Below, piece after piece: positions 45,689-55,298 of a stretch of 64,000 bases of DNA (the stretch's first letter is position 1; each line of letters starts with the position of its first letter). Position numbers and translations under genes: made by a program. Source of the DNA: Paraburkholderia xenovorans LB400 (GTDB taxonomy: Bacteria; Pseudomonadota; Gammaproteobacteria; Burkholderiales; Burkholderiaceae); NCBI RefSeq assembly GCF_000013645.1, contig NC_007952.1, positions 558,001 through 622,000 of the forward strand, read 5' to 3'. The notes below the pieces were generated by a model. That model did not search any database. It was not told the origin of the DNA and saw only the letters and a list, made by a program, of their open reading frames with translations.

Positions 45689-46106
45689 AGCCGCCGCGAT
45701 GACGGCGTGCTCCCGGCTGTGCAGCGGCGCGGGGGCGCTTATAGCGTGTCCACATCCTGTTCGCATCCACGCGGCTTCGGCCTCGGCTTCGGCTTCGGGC
45801 GGGCGTCGCGCGTAGCCGCACACCACCCCAGCGGCACGGTGCCGATTCGATCGGCACAGGCTCCGTGCCGGAGAGCCGGCATCTTCGGCATGCCGTCATA
45901 TCTCCCGGTCAGCCGATGCTGACCACCCCCAATTCAAGCACCCCGGCGACATGGCGTCTCGTCATGGTTCCGCCGTGCCCGATCGACAGATCGGTCCTGA
46001 ATTAATCACCACAGGCTATCAATCCCAATTTATTACTTGTTTGTGTCCGAAAAAACCGTCGAATACGATGATTCGCACTGATCTAGTGAAACAGCGGAGG
46101 TTTTTT
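45689..46106 (+). promoter_or_regulatory. Intergenic region with promoter of the quinone oxidoreductase operon
   Basis: The first half (to about 45950) is GC-rich, holds GGCTTC tandem words (45774-45800) and no believable gene. The second half is AT-rich. TTGTGT (46041-46046) and TACGAT (46064-46069) are spaced by 17 bases and make a plausible promoter, giving a leader of about 30 bases with GGAGG six bases before the GTG start. Confidence 0.5.
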
Positions 46107-47102
46107 GTGACATCGACGATGAAAGTCATCGCACTTCAACAGCATGGCGGAATGGACCAGCTCAAGCATGACAGCTGGCCCGTTCCGGCTCCGGCAGCGC
46201 ACCAGGCGTTGATCGAAGTGAAGGCATGCGGGTTGAACTACATGGACGTATTCGTGATGCGTGGGATGCCGGATATGAAAACCGAAATGCCGCGCATCCC
46301 CGGCGGCGATATCGCGGGCATCGTCAGGGAAGTCGGCTCCGAGGTGTCGAAAGAGTGGCTCGGCAAGCGTGTCGTTCTGTTTCCCCGTTTCCCCGAGGGC
46401 GGTGTGCTTGGCGAAAATGGCAACGGCGGCCTGTGCGAGTTCATTGCGGCCGATCAGCGGCAACTGATCGCCATTCCCGACGGCGTCGATTTCGATGACG
46501 CCGCAGCGTTGCCGATCGCGTATGGCACCGCGCACCGCATGCTGTTCACGCGCGGAAAAATCAGCAAGGGTGAAAAGATCCTGATCCTCGGTGCGAGCGG
46601 AGGCGTCGGCGTAGCCTGTCTCCAGTTTGCCAAGATGGCGGGCCTCGAGGTGTTCGTTTGCACGAGTACCGAAGAGAAAGGGCGCAAGCTGAAGGAACTG
46701 GGCGCCGATCACGTCGTGAACTACGTCGAGAATCCGGATTTTGCAAAGGCGGTCTGGGCCGCGAGCGGAAAGAAGGGTGTCGACGTTGCGGTGAACTTTA
46801 CCGGCGGGGATACCTGGATTCCCACGCAACGCTGTATGGCGGTTGGCGGTCGCATCCTCACGTGTGGTTCCACCGCGGGCCATATCTGTGAGGTGGACGT
46901 GCGCTTTATCTGGCATCGCGAAGTGGACATTATCGGGTCCCGCGCTTACGTGCCCACCGACATCGAAGCCTGCCTCGACTATGTCGCATCCGGTGAGTTG
47001 AAGCCGATCATCGAAACGAAATTCCCGCTGGCGCAGGCTGGTCTCGGCATTGGCCTGCTCGAAGATCGACGCATTTTTGGAAAGGTCATTGTCAATCCAT
47101 GA
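46107..47102 (+). CDS. NADPH:quinone oxidoreductase-like zinc-independent MDR enzyme
   Basis: The 331-residue protein is a medium-chain reductase without the structural zinc cysteines. It has the N-terminal GroES-like part (GLNYMDVFVMRG), the nucleotide-binding motif ILGASGGVGVACLQFAK and VAVNFTGGD. The GTG at 46107 with GGAGG six bases upstream is preferred over ATG 46119. It could reduce a quinone or an enoyl-CoA. It is translationally coupled (ATGA) to the CoA ligase. Confidence 0.88.
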   Translation: MTSTMKVIALQQHGGMDQLKHDSWPVPAPAAHQALIEVKACGLNYMDVFVMRGMPDMKTEMPRIPGGDIAGIVREVGSEVSKEWLGKRVVLFPRFPEGGVLGENGNGGLCEFIAADQRQLIAIPDGVDFDDAAALPIAYGTAHRMLFTRGKISKGEKILILGASGGVGVACLQFAKMAGLEVFVCTSTEEKGRKLKELGADHVVNYVENPDFAKAVWAASGKKGVDVAVNFTGGDTWIPTQRCMAVGGRILTCGSTAGHICEVDVRFIWHREVDIIGSRAYVPTDIEACLDYVASGELKPIIETKFPLAQAGLGIGLLEDRRIFGKVIVNP

Positions 47103-48640
47103 GCCAACCTTTGAAAAACCTCGGCAGCATCGGCGACGAGTTCCGCAACGAAGATCGTCCTGTCATTATCGACCTGTGGGATAGCGAGAATCCGCGGGAA
47201 GTCGACTATCCGACTTTTCATGCGTCTTGCGACGCGATCGCGCGCGGCTTCGTTGCGCGTGGATACGGGAAAGGTACGCGCATCGGCATCTTCTGCTCGA
47301 ATCGCCTCGAATTTCTCGAGGTGTTCTATGGAGCGATGCGCGCCGGCGTCATTCCGGTACCGATGGGAATCCTGCTGCCGAAGGATACGATCGAATGGAT
47401 TATCCGCGACGCCGAATTGAAGCTTGTTTTCTGCGACTCGGAACTGCGCGCGAAACTGCCTTCCAATACCCCGCACATCGTCGTCGAGAGCGAGGAGTAC
47501 GAGGCGTTCAAGGTACCCGGTCCGTTCGAAGCCATTGTGCCGACCGGCGACGACGTGGCGTTCCAGCCCTACACGTCCGGATCGACGGGCCGGCCGAAAG
47601 GCGTCGTGCTGTCTCACCGTGCGCACGTCTGGGTTGCCGAAACGATCTCGAAGGATCGGGGCTTCTGCCGGACCGACCGCATGATCGTTGCCGCACCGCT
47701 TTATCACAAGCATGCGATGAACGCGATCAAGTCGGTGTTCGTCGGCGGCTCGACGGTCGTATTGATGAAGAAATTCGAACCGCGCGCGTATCTCGATGCG
47801 GTGAGCCGTTACCGTGTTTCCGTGCTCTCCGGCGTTCCCACCATCTTCGCAATGATCCTGCAGCAGCGCGACCTGATCGAGGGTAAAGATTTTTCCTTCG
47901 TGCGGCTCGCCACTATGGGCGGTGCGCCGGCCTCGGATGAACTGATCGATGCCGTAGCGAAGATCCTCCCGAATGCCGACATCATCTCGATCTTCGGCAT
48001 TACGGAAACCAGCGCCGCGCTGTTCGGATCGCATCCCGGGAATCTGACGAGACCCCGGCATTCGGTCGGTTGGCCGATTGCCGGTAACGAGTTCAAGCTG
48101 ATCGGCGGTCCGGACGAGAATTTCGGTGTATTGCATGTGCGTGGCCCGGGCATGATGAACGGTTACCACAACAATCCCGTGGAGATGGAGCGGCGGCTCA
48201 AGGATGGCTGGTTCAATACCGGTGATGTGCTACGCAAGGACGCCGACGGCTGGTATTACTTTATCGGTCGCTCGGACGACATGTTCGTGTGCAGCGGCAA
48301 CAACATTTATCCTGGCGAAGTCGAGTTGATGCTGGAGCGGCATCCAGATATCGAGCAGGCGGTTATCGTTCCGGTGCCCGATGAAATCAGGCATCAGATT
48401 CCTTACGCCTATGTGGTTCGGCGCAAGGGCTCGGCGCTGTCCGAGAAAGACGTGAAGGAACACGCATTGACCAATGCGCCGCCTTATCAATACCCGCGTA
48501 AGGTCATTTTCGTCGACCAGTTGCTGCTCAACGGCGTGGGCAAGATCGACCGCAAGGCGCTCCAGGCTCAAGCCCTCGAGATCTGCAGGACAGAGCGCGC
48601 AGTGGCGGCCGACGTGGCGGATCGCCCGGAGGGCAAATGA
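47099..48640 (+). CDS. AMP-forming acyl-CoA ligase
   Basis: The 513-residue adenylate-forming enzyme has PYTSGSTGRPKGVVLSH (A3), SIFGITETSAAL (A5), WFNTGDVLRKD (A7), GRSDDMFVCSGNNIYPGEVE (A8) and the C-terminal lysine in NGVGKIDRKAL. Substrate class is probably an aromatic or medium carboxylate; benzoate or 4-hydroxybenzoate-type ligases have similar length. It overlaps both neighbours by four bases (oxidoreductase and thioesterase), a tight three-gene unit. Confidence 0.9.
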   Translation: MSQPLKNLGSIGDEFRNEDRPVIIDLWDSENPREVDYPTFHASCDAIARGFVARGYGKGTRIGIFCSNRLEFLEVFYGAMRAGVIPVPMGILLPKDTIEWIIRDAELKLVFCDSELRAKLPSNTPHIVVESEEYEAFKVPGPFEAIVPTGDDVAFQPYTSGSTGRPKGVVLSHRAHVWVAETISKDRGFCRTDRMIVAAPLYHKHAMNAIKSVFVGGSTVVLMKKFEPRAYLDAVSRYRVSVLSGVPTIFAMILQQRDLIEGKDFSFVRLATMGGAPASDELIDAVAKILPNADIISIFGITETSAALFGSHPGNLTRPRHSVGWPIAGNEFKLIGGPDENFGVLHVRGPGMMNGYHNNPVEMERRLKDGWFNTGDVLRKDADGWYYFIGRSDDMFVCSGNNIYPGEVELMLERHPDIEQAVIVPVPDEIRHQIPYAYVVRRKGSALSEKDVKEHALTNAPPYQYPRKVIFVDQLLLNGVGKIDRKALQAQALEICRTERAVAADVADRPEGK

Positions 48641-49044
48641 CTATCGACGAGGCGCAGCAACTCGTGTCTCGTGGCCCGTACCTGAACTGGCTGGGGCTAG
48701 AGGTTCTCGACCTGGGAGCGGACACGATCACCGTGAAAGCGAAATGGCGGCCGGAATGGGTGGCCAACCCGACCCTCGGGCAGACGCACGGCGGCATTCT
48801 GGCCGCGTTGATCGACTTCGCCGCTGATTTCTCGCTGCTCAACAGCCTAGGGCACCCGGTTCCGACGATCGATATGCGAGTCGACTACCACCGCTTGACC
48901 AAACAGTGCGATCTGATTGCAAAAGGGCGCGTGATCAAACTCGGCAGGCAGTTTTCGATCTGCGAGGCGCAGATTTTTGACGGGAGTAATCTGCTGATCG
49001 CGAGCGGACGGGGCGCGTATATTACCGCGCCGAAAGAAAGTTAG
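48637..49044 (+). CDS. PaaI-family hotdog thioesterase
   Basis: The 135-residue hotdog-fold protein has the catalytic segment TLGQTHGGILAALIDFAADFS. It hydrolyses aryl- or acyl-CoA esters and usually rescues CoA from dead-end thioesters, which fits its coupling (ATGA at 48637) to the CoA ligase. Confidence 0.88.
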   Translation: MTIDEAQQLVSRGPYLNWLGLEVLDLGADTITVKAKWRPEWVANPTLGQTHGGILAALIDFAADFSLLNSLGHPVPTIDMRVDYHRLTKQCDLIAKGRVIKLGRQFSICEAQIFDGSNLLIASGRGAYITAPKES

Positions 49045-49121
49045 CGACATACTGGGTCCGCCTCGATACTGGAGACCGATGTCCGGGGCACTGTACGCAG
49101 CCCTTTAACGAAGAGTGATCT

Positions 49122-49604
49122 ATGTCAAACGGCAGGGAACGGCGGTTCGTGACGGAATACACGCGCGACTATTACGGTGGCGCGTTGATGCTGCTGGTAG
49201 GACTCGCTGCCGCCTTTCAGGGTTCGCGATACGGCATCGGCTCGATGACGCACATGAAGGCCGGCTTTTATCCAGTTGTATTAGGTGTGATTCTCGCAAT
49301 CCTCGGCGTGATCATTGCAGGCAGCGCGACCAGGGTTCCCTCTGGAGATACGGAAGACGAAGCGCAACCATCGGAATGGCGTGGCTGGATCTGTATTGTT
49401 TCAAGCATTCTTGCTTTTCTCCTGCTTGGAAAATTCGGCGGCCTGTTGCCGGCCAGTTTCGCCATCGTGTTCATCTCGGCACTGGGCGACCGGGACAACA
49501 GCGTTCGTGCGGCGCTCATCGTCGCGACCGCTATTTCCGCCGTCAGCGTCGTTCTCTTCTGGTGGGCGTTGCAACTTCAATTTCCGCTATTCAGCTGGGG
49601 CTAA
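49122..49604 (+). CDS. Tripartite tricarboxylate transporter small membrane subunit TctB
   Basis: The 160-residue protein has four predicted helices and the typical TctB architecture (YGGALMLLVGLAAAFQGSRYG near the N-terminus). With TctA at 49607 and a TctC-type binding protein at 57430 it makes a complete TTT carrier. ATG 49122 is followed by RERRFVTEYTRDYYGG. Confidence 0.85.
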   Translation: MSNGRERRFVTEYTRDYYGGALMLLVGLAAAFQGSRYGIGSMTHMKAGFYPVVLGVILAILGVIIAGSATRVPSGDTEDEAQPSEWRGWICIVSSILAFLLLGKFGGLLPASFAIVFISALGDRDNSVRAALIVATAISAVSVVLFWWALQLQFPLFSWG

Positions 49605-49606
49605 TC

Positions 49607-51202
49607 ATGGTGGTGCAATCTCTAACGGATTTGTGGCAAGGCTTTGGCGTTGCGCTTGAGTGGCACAACCTGATGTGGTCTTTCTTTGGCGTCGTGGTGG
49701 GTAACCTGATCGGCGTACTGCCGGGCATGGGGCCGTTGTCGGCGATCTCGCTGCTGTTGCCGCTGACGTATTCAATGCATCCGGTACCCGCGATCCTGAT
49801 GCTGGCAGGGGTCTTTTACGGCTCACAGTACGGTGGGGCAATCGGTGCGATTCTGTTGAATCTGCCTTGCCATCCTCCTCACGCGGTCACCTGTCTCGAT
49901 GGCTATCCTCTGACCCGCCAGGGCAAAGGGGGCACCGCGCTGGGGATCACCATGATCTCTTCGTTCTTCGCGGCATCGGTCGGCATTATCGTGATGATTT
50001 TCCTGTCGCCGGTGCTCGTCAACGTGGCCTTCAAATTCGGACCCAGCGAATTGTTCTCGATCATGTTGCTCGGCTTGCTGGCCGGCGGGACGATGTCGAG
50101 CGGATCGTCCGTGAAGGGCGTGGCAATGACCGTATTCGGCATGCTGATCGGCGTTGCCGGCATCGACATCAATTCCGGCGCAATCCGCTTCACGTTCGGT
50201 TTTCCCGAACTGGCCGATGGTGTGCAACTGGTGGCGCTGGCGCTGGGTTTGTTCGGTGTCGCGGAGTTCCTGCGGAATGTCAATCGCATGCATGTGGTGG
50301 GTTCGACTGCGAAGGTGCGCCTACGGGATATGAGACCGAGCCGCGCCGAGTTGAAGCAATCGTTCTGGCCTATGGTCCGCGGCACGGGAATCGGCACGCT
50401 GTTTGGCGCGATGCCGGGGACCGGGCCGACCATCACGACGTTCATTGCGTATGCGGTGGAGAAACGGATTTCGAACTCGCCGGAGCGGTTTGGCAAGGGC
50501 GCATTGGAGGGCGTGGCCGCGCCGGAAGCGTCATCCCACTCCAAGACGCAGGTCGATTTCATCCCGACCATGAGTCTCGGCATTCCGGGCGACCCGATCA
50601 TGGCGTTGCTGCTGGGCGCGTTGCTGATTCATGGAATCCAGCCCGGTCCACTGTTGATCAGCAAGCACGCTGACATTTTCTGGGGCCTGGTGGCCAGTTT
50701 CTGGATCGGCAACGTGCTTCTGGTGCTGCTGAACGTTCCGTTGATCCAGCTATGGGTGAAGGTGCTTCAGGTTCCATACCGGTTTCTGTATCCGTCGGCG
50801 CTTCTCTTCATTGCCGTAGGTGTGTATTCGACGGACAACAGCCTATTTGAAGTCGGCGAGGTGCTGCTCTTTGGCGTGGTCGGCGCCGTTCTGCTTGCGC
50901 TCGAATTCCCGGTAGCGCCCATTCTTCTCGGCTATGTGCTCGGACCCATGATCGAGGAAAATTTCAGGCGGACGCTTTTGCTCTCGCACGGACATCTTTC
51001 GGCGTTCATTCTGCATCCGATCAGTGCTGTTTTTATTGCGGCAAGCGCGATTCTGATCGCTGCCCAGGTTTACTTTGCCGTTCTTGCCCGCATTCGCAAA
51101 AGAAAACTCAGGGAACTGTTGCCTGAACCTCCGAACATGGAACAAAGCCAGAGCGCAAGAGAGCGGGAACTCCTGCGTGGTGATGCGAACCAGCATTCCT
51201 GA
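49607..51202 (+). CDS. Tripartite tricarboxylate transporter large membrane subunit TctA
   Basis: The 531-residue channel subunit has about 12 helices and the two conserved glycine-rich loops, VLPGMGPLSAISLLLP and GAMPGTGPTITTF. Start ATG 49607 lies two bases after the TctB stop, with GGGG eight bases upstream; the longer frame from 49115 is a shadow of TctB. A long hydrophilic C-terminal tail (RKRKLRELLPEPPNM onwards) is present. Confidence 0.92.
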   Translation: MVVQSLTDLWQGFGVALEWHNLMWSFFGVVVGNLIGVLPGMGPLSAISLLLPLTYSMHPVPAILMLAGVFYGSQYGGAIGAILLNLPCHPPHAVTCLDGYPLTRQGKGGTALGITMISSFFAASVGIIVMIFLSPVLVNVAFKFGPSELFSIMLLGLLAGGTMSSGSSVKGVAMTVFGMLIGVAGIDINSGAIRFTFGFPELADGVQLVALALGLFGVAEFLRNVNRMHVVGSTAKVRLRDMRPSRAELKQSFWPMVRGTGIGTLFGAMPGTGPTITTFIAYAVEKRISNSPERFGKGALEGVAAPEASSHSKTQVDFIPTMSLGIPGDPIMALLLGALLIHGIQPGPLLISKHADIFWGLVASFWIGNVLLVLLNVPLIQLWVKVLQVPYRFLYPSALLFIAVGVYSTDNSLFEVGEVLLFGVVGAVLLALEFPVAPILLGYVLGPMIEENFRRTLLLSHGHLSAFILHPISAVFIAASAILIAAQVYFAVLARIRKRKLRELLPEPPNMEQSQSARERELLRGDANQHS

Positions 51203-51358
51203 ACACATGGAATCAGGCCTGGTTTTCGCCCGGTTGCCACGCGATAACCGGAAGCCGGGTCGTCCCGGACGGAGTAAAGACGGGCAGATCGGCTAGCCGC
51301 GTTGGAGCGGCGCCGGTTGCCTGCCAGATTGATAGCTTTGGACGTCAAAGGTGGACTA

Positions 51359-52342
51359 ATGAAGAAGATACAGCTGACGCTAGCCGTCGGGGACTACGAG
51401 ATTACGCGTCCGCTCAAGGACGGCACCGTGCAGGCGGAAGGAATCGATCTTACGGTTCTGACAAGCATGGATTCGATAACACGGCACTGGCGTTTTCTAC
51501 GTAACAACGAATTCGATATTGCGGAGGTTTCGGCGTCCTCCTATATCGTCTCCCGTGACCGCGACATGCCGTTTCGCGCCATACCGGTTTTCCTGCACCG
51601 CCGATTCCGCCACGGCTTTATCTATATCAACAAGAACAAAGGCATTACCAAACCCTCGGACCTCATCGGCAAAAAGATCGGCGTGAAGGCTTACCAGGTG
51701 ACGGCTGTCCTTTGGCTGCGTGGCATGCTTGAGCATGAATACGACGTGCCGCACAAGTCGATTGACTGGTACTCGGACCTCGACGAAGACATCGATTTCA
51801 CACCGCCCGAAGGCGTGCGTCTAACGCGTGTGCGAGACGATCAGTCAGTCGAGAAGATGCTGGCGGAGGGCGAACTGGACGCGCTGCTGCACCCGGACAT
51901 CATAGACCCGATTCTCAACAAGGATCCCCGCGTTGGCCGGCTCTTTGAAGATACGAAGGCGGCGGAGATCGATTATTACAAGCGCACCGGCATTTTTCCG
52001 ATCATGCATATGATGGGGATCAAGAAAGAAGTGGTCGAACAGTACCCGTGGGTGCCGCGCAGTTTATTCAAGGCGTTCGAGCAGGCGAAGGCAATGGGCA
52101 TGAAACGCATGCGCAATCCGCGCGTCGCGCCGCTTGCCTGGTATCAGGATGCACTGGAGGAGCAGGAAAGACTTCTCGGCCCCGATCCCTGGCAATACGG
52201 CCTGAGCGCCGAAAACGTGAAGAATATCGAAACGCTGATGGGATATTCGCATGAGCAGGGGTTGATCAGTCGGATGATCCCGATGAATGAACTGTTCCTC
52301 GATCTTTCGGAAGGCGCGAAGCGCGGCACGTTCCGGACTTGA
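51359..52342 (+). CDS. 4,5-dihydroxyphthalate decarboxylase-like protein (PBP2 fold)
   Basis: The 327-residue protein resembles Pht5/DHPD, a decarboxylase built on a type-2 periplasmic-binding-protein fold (LTLAVGDYEITRPLKDG, DLIGKKIGVKAYQVT, YFPIMHMM-like IFPIMHMMGIKKEV). Start ATG 51359 has AAGGTGG about five bases upstream. No signal peptide is present, so it stays in the cytoplasm and is an enzyme and not an ABC binding protein. It follows TctBA by 156 bases and ends before a terminator. Phthalate-like or other aromatic acids are plausible substrates. Confidence 0.78.
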   Translation: MKKIQLTLAVGDYEITRPLKDGTVQAEGIDLTVLTSMDSITRHWRFLRNNEFDIAEVSASSYIVSRDRDMPFRAIPVFLHRRFRHGFIYINKNKGITKPSDLIGKKIGVKAYQVTAVLWLRGMLEHEYDVPHKSIDWYSDLDEDIDFTPPEGVRLTRVRDDQSVEKMLAEGELDALLHPDIIDPILNKDPRVGRLFEDTKAAEIDYYKRTGIFPIMHMMGIKKEVVEQYPWVPRSLFKAFEQAKAMGMKRMRNPRVAPLAWYQDALEEQERLLGPDPWQYGLSAENVKNIETLMGYSHEQGLISRMIPMNELFLDLSEGAKRGTFRT

Positions 52343-52355
52343 TGGATGCATCGTG

Positions 52356-52375
52356 GGGGGCCTTTGCCCCCGTTT
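52356..52375 (+). terminator. Terminator behind the decarboxylase-like gene
   Basis: GGGGGC (52356-52361) pairs with GCCCCC (52366-52371) around CTTT and is followed by GTTT. It lies 14 bases after the stop codon and closes the 46107-52342 transcript. Confidence 0.65.
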
Positions 52376-52728
52376 GCGTAGCAACCGGACTTGCTCCGGG
52401 GAATCACGCGGTATTCACGCATCATGCCGTGATGCCATTCAATGACAGCTCCAGGTTCATAAGACGACAAAGTCGGCGCTGAAACGCACCTGGATTCTGG
52501 CTCAACCTTCCGCTTCTCCCATGAAGTGACCCGCATGCCGGTCGCAGCCTGTTCTGTCGCTACGGTCCCTGTCGAAATAGTTCAACGTGCACCTTGCGTT
52601 CGCAACACGCCTGGCAGGAGCCGTTGTGAATGCTCGTGCATGGGACATAAAGATCACGCGCAATTGGCAGGAGGGTAGTTCACAGGGGATTTCGCAGCGC
52701 CTGATGTGCGGAGATCGACGATCTTCAT

Positions 52729-52798
52729 CTATCGGAAAATAGAAACAATGGACTGAAATTAGTTGTGTTTTTTTCCCCTCATCCAGAGAACCTATAAT
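52729..52798 (+). promoter_or_regulatory. Activator-type promoter module upstream of the first tandem porin
   Basis: A 23-bp dyad CTATCG-N11-CAATGG (52729-52751) is followed 34 bases from its start by TTGTGT (52763-52768) and 64 bases from its start by a perfect TATAAT (52793-52798). TTGTGT is 24 bases from the -10, too far for a -35, so the promoter probably needs an activator bound at the dyad. The same module with identical spacing is at 57087-57156. The remainder of 52376-52934 is noncoding. Confidence 0.7.
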
Positions 52799-52934
52799 CG
52801 GTTCAACAGTCGGGCACGCGGTCCAATCTCTGTCGTCGTAAAGAAAGTTTTCCCCGCACGAAGAAAGAATTGATTGCCATCGGCGATTGACATTCCATTG
52901 TTGTTAGGAATGCGAATGCACGGAGATAAATAGA

Positions 52935-53966
52935 TTGTCAATAAAACTGAAGTCAATCGTAATCGTGGTGCTAGGTATGGTGGCGCTTCCTGTCTATGCA
53001 CAGAGTGGCGTAACGTTGTACGGCATACTCGACGAAGCTTTGCAGTTCAACACCAATAGTCAGAATGTTGTTCACGGTCGGAACGTTGGCGGCAGGCAAT
53101 GGAATCTCAACTCGCTATCTGGTCCTAGCGGTAGCCGCTGGGGTATGCGGGGCGCGGAAGAGCTCGGCTCCGGACTGAGTGCCGTGTTTACTCTGGAGTC
53201 GGGCATCAACCTCAATTCGGGCGCATTCGGCCAGGGCGGAACAGCGTTTGGCAGGCAGGCGTTCGTCGGGCTGCGAAGCCGGGAGGCCGGTAGCGTTTTC
53301 ATGGGGCGGCAGTACGACAGTATCAATGACTATGTGGCGCGCCTGTCGTTCACGCTCTCGGGATATGGCGGTATCGATCATCCTGGCGATCTCGACAACA
53401 TGGGGCACCAGTCGCATATCAACAACACGATCAAGTATGTGTCGCCGAACCTGCGAGGTCTTACGTTCGGCGGTACTTTGTCGGCGGGCGGAGTGGCTGG
53501 TTCCATCGCGCAGAACAGCGGATTTTCGGTCGGCGCGCGCTATGCCCAGGGACCGCTGAAGCTCGGCGTCGCCTACGAGATCTACAGAAATCCGTCGAAC
53601 ATTGGAGCTGCGCTGAACAGTAACGCGAATGCGGTGAGTCCAACTAGCACGTCGATCTTTGAGTCGCTCAACTCCGGCTATTTGACTGGCGCGAACCCGG
53701 CGACCACCTGGCAGGTCGGCGCGGTAGGGGGAACTTATGATTTCGGTGCGGCCACGCTCGGCCTCGTATGGTCAAACGTGCGCTACGGCAACATCGGGCG
53801 CTACAACGGTGCCACGGCGACATTCAACGACATGGAAGTACATGGAATCTACCGGTTTGGCCCGGCGCTATCAGCCGCGCTCGATTACAACTATCTGAAA
53901 GGTAACGCGGTTTCCGGGGACATCGGGGACCAGACATACCATCAGGCCATATTTCGAGGTTCGTAG
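52935..53966 (+). pseudogene. Porin with deleted C-terminal strands
   Basis: The 343-residue product starts at TTG 52935 (GGAG nine bases upstream) with a normal signal peptide ending PVYAQ and first strand SGVTLYGILDE. It follows the 54055 porin nearly residue for residue up to GDIGDQTYHQ. It then jumps to AIFRGS and stops. The 54055 porin has about 45 more residues and ends LFRVGMRHRF. The last strands and terminal phenylalanine are missing and the frame shifts after 'IFR', so assembly in the outer membrane is unlikely. The promoter module in front is intact. Confidence 0.75.
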
Positions 53967-54054
53967 TTTAAAGGTAGATGGCAGTTGCGCAGAGGCGATC
54001 TGATCGCAAGCCGATATCAGTAGTACTTATCACATATATAAACGGAGGTCACAG

Positions 54055-55245
54055 ATGAGAAAGAAGTCAGTTGCAATCGCGGCGCTGGGCGCACTTGCGT
54101 TGCCGGCCTATGCGCAGAGCACGGTGTCGCTTTACGGCGTAATCGACGAAGGTCTGCAGTTCAATACCAACAACAAGAATAATGTTGGTGGCCACAATGT
54201 TGGCGGCCGGCAGTGGAATCTGGACTCGCTGGCGGGGCCGTCCGGAAGCCGCTGGGGGATGAAGGGCGCGGAAGATCTGGGTGGCGGCTTGAGCGCGGTG
54301 TTTACGCTGGAGTCTGGGGTCAACCTCAACTCAGGCAGCTTCGGCCAGGGTGGTACGGCGTTCGGGCGCCAGGCGTTCGTTGGTTTGAGCAGCCGCCAGT
54401 TCGGTAGTGTGCTGCTCGGCCGGCAATACGACAGCATCAACGATTACATCGGTTATATGACTTTCGGTCTCGCCGGCTACGGTAGCGGCCTCGCGCATCC
54501 CGGTGATATCGACAACACGACGCACGAGTCACGGGTAAACAATACGGTCAAGTATGTATCGCCGAACTTGCGGGGCCTTACGTTCGGCGGCACGGTCACG
54601 ACTGGCGGCGTGGCCGGATCGGTTTCGCAGAACAGTGGGTTTTCGGCGGGGCTGGGATACAAACAGGGTCCGGCCACCTTCGGCCTCGTCTACGAGCTCT
54701 TCAAGAATCCGTCTAACGCGGGAGCCGTGCTTAACAGCAATTCGAATGCGGTGGCGCCAACCAGTACCACGATCTATGGTTCACTGAATTCGGCGTATCT
54801 CACCGGAGCCAATCCGGCAACATCGTGGCAAGTCATTGCCGCAGCCGGGTCCTACAATTTCGGCGCCGTGACTGTCGCTGGAGCGTGGTCGAACGTGCGA
54901 TATGGAAATATCGGACGGTTCAATGGAGCCTCGGCGACGTTCAACGACGCTGAAGTGAACGGCATGTATCAGGTCAATCCGGCAGTATTCGTTTCGCTGG
55001 CTTACAACTATCTGAAGGGTAATGCCGTGTCGCGCGACATTGGTGACCAGACCTATCACCAGATTTCGGCGATGGCCGACTACCTGTTGTCCAAGCGCAC
55101 GGACGTCTACGTTACCGTAACGTACCAGATCGCGAGCGGAACGAACTCCACGGGTGCTCCGGCTGTTGCGGATATCTCGCTGGTAGGCGACTCGTCGAAT
55201 AACCGGCAGGCACTCTTTCGCGTGGGGATGCGCCACCGGTTTTAA
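54055..55245 (+). CDS. Gram-negative trimeric porin
   Basis: This 396-residue intact porin has signal peptide SVAIAALGALALPAYAQ, first strand STVSLYGVIDEGLQF, a PSGSRWGMKGAEDLGGG loop-3 region and ends VGMRHRF. The start ATG 54055 has GGAGG upstream. It is the tandem duplicate of 52935-53966 and lies 88 bases behind it. It may be transcribed from the same activated promoter at 52729-52798, since no clear promoter was found between the two. Confidence 0.92.
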   Translation: MRKKSVAIAALGALALPAYAQSTVSLYGVIDEGLQFNTNNKNNVGGHNVGGRQWNLDSLAGPSGSRWGMKGAEDLGGGLSAVFTLESGVNLNSGSFGQGGTAFGRQAFVGLSSRQFGSVLLGRQYDSINDYIGYMTFGLAGYGSGLAHPGDIDNTTHESRVNNTVKYVSPNLRGLTFGGTVTTGGVAGSVSQNSGFSAGLGYKQGPATFGLVYELFKNPSNAGAVLNSNSNAVAPTSTTIYGSLNSAYLTGANPATSWQVIAAAGSYNFGAVTVAGAWSNVRYGNIGRFNGASATFNDAEVNGMYQVNPAVFVSLAYNYLKGNAVSRDIGDQTYHQISAMADYLLSKRTDVYVTVTYQIASGTNSTGAPAVADISLVGDSSNNRQALFRVGMRHRF

Positions 55246-55298
55246 ATCCGCAGCACGTGCGCAGCCGCCTTCGGGATGCCAGCAGAAGGAGACGCGTA

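Noticed and set aside
45774..45800. Tandem GGCTTC repeat as a functional satellite or CRISPR-like array
   Set aside because: Only a few imperfect hexamer units are present and there are no spacers.
45707..45922. Small plus-strand gene of 71 codons
   Set aside because: Gly/Phe/Arg composition comes from GGCTTC repeats; there is no ribosome binding site or known motif.
46016..46069. A fourth copy of the LysR dyad before the quinone oxidoreductase gene
   Set aside because: Only CTATC and TTGTGT are shared; the second half-site and the spacing do not match.
51359..52342. ABC transporter substrate-binding protein
   Set aside because: There is no signal peptide and no ABC permease or ATPase nearby; the decarboxylase branch of the fold fits better.
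52763..52798. TTGTGT as a -35 element of the porin promoter
   Set aside because: It is 24 bases from TATAAT, beyond normal sigma-70 spacing; an activator-dependent promoter fits better.
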